Source: Gemmatimonadaceae bacterium
Lineage (GTDB): Bacteria > Gemmatimonadota > Gemmatimonadetes > Gemmatimonadales > Gemmatimonadaceae
Assembly (NCBI GenBank): GCA_025929535.1
Contig: JAICLZ010000008.1
Location: 16,418 to 80,417 of the forward strand
Direction of reading: 5' to 3'
Length of the DNA: 64,000 bases
The translations under genes were made by a program, and so were the position numbers. The notes below the pieces were generated by a model. It was not told where the DNA came from. It worked only from the letters and a program-made list of their open reading frames with translations, and did not search any database. Positions 62,055 through 64,000 of this stretch are shown here, in pieces (the first letter of the stretch is position 1; each line of letters starts with the position of its first letter).

Positions 62055-64000
62055 ATGCATTGCCGCAACCGCTGTTCACGTATCGCGACGCTTGCCGGTA
62101 CGTTTGCGCTCATACTGTCGAGTCCGCTCGCTGCGCAGGCGAAGGGGTACACGCTGGACGACATTCTGGGGCTGCTCCGCCGTCACGTGGCGAGCACACG
62201 CGTGCTGAGCCTGGCAAAGACCAGCTGCGTGACCTTCGAGGTCACGGACGGCGTGGCGGCGCGGGTCAAGCGGGCGGGCGGGACGCAGGCGCTGGTGGAT
62301 GGACTCAAGCAGGTATGCAACCCCAGCTCGCCGGCGGCGGACAGTGCCACCAAGGTGTCGAGCGGCGCGGTGCCGATTCCCAAGGCGGCGGATCCGGCCC
62401 CGGTGCCGGCGCCTCCCGTGGACACGAGCATCACGGTGCGGCTGCGCGCGGCGGTGGTGGGAAGCGATCTGACCGTGCGCGCGCTGCCGCAGCTCGATCT
62501 GTTGATCATCAGCCCGCGCGGGGACACGACGCGGGTGTCCACCGATCTCGAGGGACGCGTGGAGCGCAGCTTCAAGCCCGGCGTGTACCGGATCGAGAGC
62601 ACGCAGGCCTACGAGCTCAATGGCGCGCGCTACCGGTGGGGGCTCTACGAGACCTTCCAGAAGGATGCGGGCACGATCGAGCTGACGCAGAAGAACGCGC
62701 AGATCGACACCGTGACCGTGACGACCACGACCACGATGGCGAGTGCGGCGGCGAGGGACAGCGCGGCCAAGGACAGCGCCGCGAAGGACTCGGCGTCGAA
62801 GGGGCCGCCGCCAAAGAAGATTCGCACGGAGAAGGAGCTGTTCGACGACTACAGGTCGGGACTGTTCACCGTGTACGGGAGCCAGCGCGGCACCGGATTC
62901 CTCGCGGACTCGTCGGGGCTCGTGCTCACGAACGCGCACCTGATCGACGGCGCGGATGAAGTGCGGGTGATGACGGACAGCGGCACGAAGGTGTACGCGC
63001 GCAAGCTCGTGGTGGATCCGGCGCACGATCTGGCGGTGCTCGCGATTCCCGCGCGGCGCTGCGCCAAGTGCACGCCGCTCCCGATGTATGACAGCTCGAA
63101 GACCGCGCTCCCGACCGCGGGCGACCGCGTGCTCGCGCTGGGATCACCGTTCAACAAGGCGGGCGTGCTGTCCACCGGCATCGTGAGCAACGCCGACCAG
63201 CAGAGCATCACGAGCGATCTGGGCATCGGCTATCTCAACACGGGTGGCCCGCTGATCAACACCGATGGCTACGTGGTGGGCGTGAACGCGTACCGTCCGT
63301 CTGCGGCTCCTGGCGCGGGCCGCATATCGAGCTCGGTGGCGGCACCGGTGGTCGCGAGCGCGCTGCAGCGTGCGCGAGACTCGCTGAGCGGCGCGCACTT
63401 CAAGCCCGTGAGCGATTCGCTGCTTCCCGTGGTGCCGCGCGAGCCGTTCCCGAGTGAGCCGATCGCCGCCGTGAGCGGCCTCGGTGCCACGCTCGACCTG
63501 CACAACTATCGCGCGGAGGACGGGCCATTCCGCGTGTTCATGATGACGCCGCAGGTGATGGCGTGGCGCGAGACGCAGGCGACGAAGGCGCTGGCCGAGC
63601 GGAAGCGCAACGATCCGAAGAAGGCGGCCGGGTGGACGACCGTGGATCCGATCGAGGGATGGCGCGACTGGTCCGACTATCTGAGCGAGCGGCGGGCGGT
63701 GGTGGTGTTCAACGTGACATCGGACAAGACGGCGTTCCCGTTCTACGAGCCGGACAAGATTCAGGGAATCGACGAGGGAAACTTCAAGGACATGAAGATC
63801 TACCGCGATGGAGTGGAGATCATCCCGGTCGAGAAGGTGCGCATCCCCGCGATGCTGAACGTGGAGCAGACGAAGGCGGCGGGGAAGCCGGTGGCGATGC
63901 AGGGCATCTACGTGTATCGGGTGGAGGAGTTCGCGCCGCGTGCGGTGGGAACGACGGCGGCGTACACGATGACGGTGGTGGATGCGGCGAAGCCTGGGCA
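62055..64000 (+). CDS. Secreted trypsin-fold (S1C/HtrA-like) protein with Thr at nucleophile position, 3' truncated
   Basis: Translation from ATG 62055 stays open to the window end (more than 645 residues). The signal peptide is MHCRNRCSRIATL...SSPLAAQA. Residues about 30-240 form an N-terminal region of unknown fold, followed by an Ala/Lys/Asp/Ser-rich linker (AAKDSAAKDSA). The protease-like domain begins near residue 275: H295 in TNAHLIDGA and D325 in DPAHDLAVL are in place, and LGSPFN follows. At the nucleophile site the usual GNSGGPL reads LNTGGPL, with T396 (codon 63240-63242). It is either a pseudoprotease or a Thr variant. No PDZ is seen before the cut; its end is outside the window. 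Confidence 0.82.
   Translation, partial: MHCRNRCSRIATLAGTFALILSSPLAAQAKGYTLDDILGLLRRHVASTRVLSLAKTSCVTFEVTDGVAARVKRAGGTQALVDGLKQVCNPSSPAADSATKVSSGAVPIPKAADPAPVPAPPVDTSITVRLRAAVVGSDLTVRALPQLDLLIISPRGDTTRVSTDLEGRVERSFKPGVYRIESTQAYELNGARYRWGLYETFQKDAGTIELTQKNAQIDTVTVTTTTTMASAAARDSAAKDSAAKDSASKGPPPKKIRTEKELFDDYRSGLFTVYGSQRGTGFLADSSGLVLTNAHLIDGADEVRVMTDSGTKVYARKLVVDPAHDLAVLAIPARRCAKCTPLPMYDSSKTALPTAGDRVLALGSPFNKAGVLSTGIVSNADQQSITSDLGIGYLNTGGPLINTDGYVVGVNAYRPSAAPGAGRISSSVAAPVVASALQRARDSLSGAHFKPVSDSLLPVVPREPFPSEPIAAVSGLGATLDLHNYRAEDGPFRVFMMTPQVMAWRETQATKALAERKRNDPKKAAGWTTVDPIEGWRDWSDYLSERRAVVVFNVTSDKTAFPFYEPDKIQGIDEGNFKDMKIYRDGVEIIPVEKVRIPAMLNVEQTKAAGKPVAMQGIYVYRVEEFAPRAVGTTAAYTMTVVDAAKPG

Noticed and set aside
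62009..62959. Plus-strand frame overlapping the protease start
   Set aside because: Out of frame with the clear signal peptide and His/Asp motifs of the gene starting at 62055; Gly/Arg-rich shadow.
1..64000. CRISPR arrays, insertion sequences, prophage, rRNA
   Set aside because: No regularly spaced repeats, transposase, phage structural genes or rRNA sequence seen.

Overview
The window is GC-rich DNA with long, tightly packed reading frames. It carries Big_2-type Ig-like lipoproteins, a zinc-ribbon Ser/Thr kinase, secreted serine hydrolases and a large exopolysaccharide locus. This gene set resembles a soil member of Gemmatimonadota; that placement is an inference from style and gene content, since no rRNA or phylogenetic marker is present.

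Layout. 1-9.8 kb is ordinary accessory content: the end of a GntR/FCD repressor gene, two overlapping secreted serine hydrolases (the second fused to a VanX-type D-Ala-D-Ala dipeptidase), an ArsR/PhzF pair, an alpha/beta hydrolase, an acyltransferase, tRNA-Cys(GCA), and a membrane protein head-to-head with an HxlR regulator. 9.9-11.6 kb is a membrane Ser/Thr kinase. 11.8-18.0 kb holds two paralogous lipoproteins that share a right-handed beta-helix domain. Each is preceded by its own class I cyclic-di-GMP riboswitch, and they share a nearly identical 281-bp block.

18.1-61.0 kb is a polysaccharide locus, mostly on the minus strand. The unit at 61.0-49.0 kb encodes export (Wza-like), a tyrosine autokinase/chain-length protein (Wzc-like), an initiating phosphoglycosyltransferase with an unusual C-terminal extension, a GDP-mannose 3,5-epimerase, a WecG/TagA transferase, an epimerase, a degenerate methyltransferase, an FAD oxidoreductase and a GT87-like enzyme. 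The unit at 47.2-33.2 kb encodes two nonribosomal peptide synthetases, a galactose-oxidase-like radical copper enzyme, a quinone oxidoreductase, a UDP-GlcNAc 2-epimerase and a carbamoyltransferase. The unit at 31.7-20.8 kb encodes a metallophosphatase, a deacetylase-GT2 fusion, a second FAD enzyme, a second deacetylase, an O-antigen-ligase-type polymerase, a thymidylate-kinase-like protein, a Wzx-type flippase, a GT4 enzyme and a nucleotidyltransferase-like protein. Three plus-strand genes and one further minus-strand GT4 gene lie among or beside these units.

The most distinctive content is the peptide-synthetase unit inside the glycan locus. One synthetase has a glycine-type adenylation domain split by a luciferase-like flavin monooxygenase and lacks the catalytic half of its condensation domain. 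The other is a C-A-PCP-TE module with a valine-type specificity code and altered core motifs. With the carbamoyltransferase and copper oxidase, this suggests an aminoacylated or peptidylated, carbamoylated and possibly oxidised glycan, which is inference. The riboswitch-controlled beta-helix lipoproteins next door suggest that c-di-GMP governs the associated surface proteins.

The right end (61.0-62.05 kb) is about 1 kb without a convincing gene. A trypsin-fold (S1C-like) protease follows and runs off the window; it has Thr where the catalytic Ser is expected.
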